The notes under the pieces are model-generated. The model was given only the letters and a program-made list of their open reading frames with translations, had not been told where the DNA came from and did no database searches. Below, piece after piece: positions 62,647-64,000 of a stretch of 64,000 bases of DNA. Position numbers and translations under genes: made by a program. Where the stretch lies: the NCBI GenBank assembly GCA_907163375.1, contig CAJQUW010001409.1, positions 1,054,001 through 1,118,000 of the forward strand. Direction: 5' to 3'. The stretch is from Prostheceraeus crozeri. Its lineage: Eukaryota; Platyhelminthes; Polycladida; Euryleptidae. The first letter of the stretch is position 1. Every line of letters begins with the position of its first letter.

Positions 62647-63056
62647 AAAATGACAGGTTTGATCTGCTTCCTATCATATCTGTACATTACGTGTGCTGCT
62701 TCGTGTCTGATATCAATCATATAGATGTAGGCGTGCGGTGGGACGAGATTTCTTAGCACATTCCCACGGGATGTCAATAGGAATTCCCATGGGAAACATT
62801 TAAACAGGAATTTTCAAAATTTGCAATCCCAAAATGATTCCATCAAGAAAAATCTTTCTTTGATAAGCTTAGACGACTGAAGATCATTAGAAACTAGATT
62901 GGGTAGCTAGCTATGTTAGGGGACATTTTGACATTTTTACCCGGGCTTTTTTGAGCTTCGAAAAATGGCAGCAGGGAAACCCCTCTGATTTTGATGTTCC
63001 TATGATTCTATCGTTCCCAAAACTACAGTGTTATACAAATGGCAGATGCTCATTCC
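62647..63056. other. Non-coding gap
   Basis: Nothing recognisable. Confidence 0.5.
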
Positions 63057-63284
63057 TCAGTGGAAAAATATTGACGGGCCGGCAACGGCCCAACGCCTGC
63101 ATGACAAGAACGTGTCACCCGCGCTAAGTGACGGATGCACAATTATGCGAAGGATTTTCTGAGCAAGGATTCGAACGGTAAACCTGTCAGTACGATCGCC
63201 GACGGGTGTCGACGCAGCACTGCCGGGTTGGCATACATGCAACGAGACACTGTGGTCAAAGGTCCGCTGACTTTTTCCACTGAG
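63057..63284 (-). mobile_element. Small TIR element, dispersed repeat copy 2
   Basis: 228 bp with perfect 13-bp terminal inverted repeats CTCAGTGGAAAAA (63057-63069 and 63272-63284). Related in inverse orientation to 58638-59007. A GTTCGAATCC word on the minus strand looks like a pol III B box, but no A box was seen. GC-rich for the region. Class unknown. Confidence 0.65.
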
Positions 63285-64000
63285 TGGCACCAATTTTGTC
63301 AATTCGGTCATCTTGTCACCAGTACCGTAACTGTAAATCACACCCTCCCCGAAAAGACTATTCAGAAGCGGTAGCCCCCAGGGTTTCAATGACCCCTCAA
63401 AGTGAAGAAAATTTACTGAAACATCAAAGGAAATAGCATTCATTTGAAATTATTTGAAGGATTATAATCTAACTGCTTATCAGAAAATGCATTCAACATG
63501 GCAATGTTTAAAATGCACGTTTGCATCGCACGTAATGTGTTAGTGTATCCACCGGCAACATCGGCAAGGAAAAATGCAAAGCAGAAAATGCTATTTACTC
63601 ACGGGACATTCATAGAAGTATAATAATAAATGCACAATATATTAATAATTCTAAATGAACAAATACTACGGTACAGAAAATCAGTATTCAGTAGACATCT
63701 TAAGACTCAATAGACAATGCAAATAGAAATAGCAATCTCTAGACTATAAAGAAAATGAGAAGAAGGAATATAATAACAATGTGAATTTCAATGTGATTTG
63801 TGTGATTCAAATTAAAGGCTACACATCAAGACATTTATTCGAAACGGTTGAGGAGCACAGACAGTCAACATCATCTATTGGGAAGCATCGACAACAACAT
63901 CATAGGGATAATAACATCAATCTGTCACAATTTAGGATCTTGAAGCGATGCTACAGCAAATACGATCTCCTGCTGGGCGAAATGCTTCAAATAAAGCTCG
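63285..64000. other. Non-coding window end
   Basis: No gene or repeat supported. Confidence 0.5.

Overview
This is an AT-rich animal nuclear window built almost wholly from mobile DNA. Penelope-like retroelements (PLEs), a Polinton/Maverick, hAT, Tc1/mariner, pogo and foldback DNA transposons, a LINE tail and a tRNA-derived SINE together point to an invertebrate, probably marine. The species cannot be named from the sequence. No host protein-coding gene could be supported.

1-12,263: a recent PLE array. Units of 2,754 bp lie head-to-tail on the minus strand (one partial at the window edge, two full, one stub), then flip at about 6,670 into two full units on the plus strand. The four full 827-aa reverse transcriptase/GIY-YIG proteins are identical. 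Each 270-bp spacer carries a hammerhead-ribozyme core, so a tandem transcript could cut itself into 2,754-nt monomers. 12,306-14,043: a second PLE family, 5'-truncated and flanked by inverted tails, between two (TA)n tracts.

16,026-34,277: a non-autonomous hAT transposon with a perfect 8-bp target duplication, into which a 17.5-kb Polinton (16,097-33,605) has inserted. The Polinton has about 500-bp terminal inverted repeats that are nearly identical, so it is young. It carries a near-complete gene set: penton-like minor capsid, packaging ATPase, protein-primed DNA polymerase B, a clamp-like protein, a fibre-like coiled coil, a small membrane-active-looking protein, major capsid protein, a phospholipase A2-like/integrase fusion and an adenain-type protease, plus unknowns. 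It is broken, with roughly eight breaks, mostly in the polymerase. The most unusual signal in the window is a family of short GC-rich double hairpins, mostly with 3-nt loops, sitting at Polinton gene ends and inside two of its coding regions. A 1.76-kb block with its own 253-aa gene sits between the left TIR and the first shared gene only at the left end, flanked by 13-bp direct repeats.

34.3-64 kb: non-coding DNA with scattered elements: two foldback elements sharing one terminal sequence (one nested in a PLE), a mariner tail, a LINE tail, a pogo-type element, a second copy of the hAT, a tRNA-like SINE head, a third PLE family at 54.1-56.8 kb with hammerheads, and a fourth at 60.5-61.5 kb. 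All four PLE loci consist of copies joined head-to-head.
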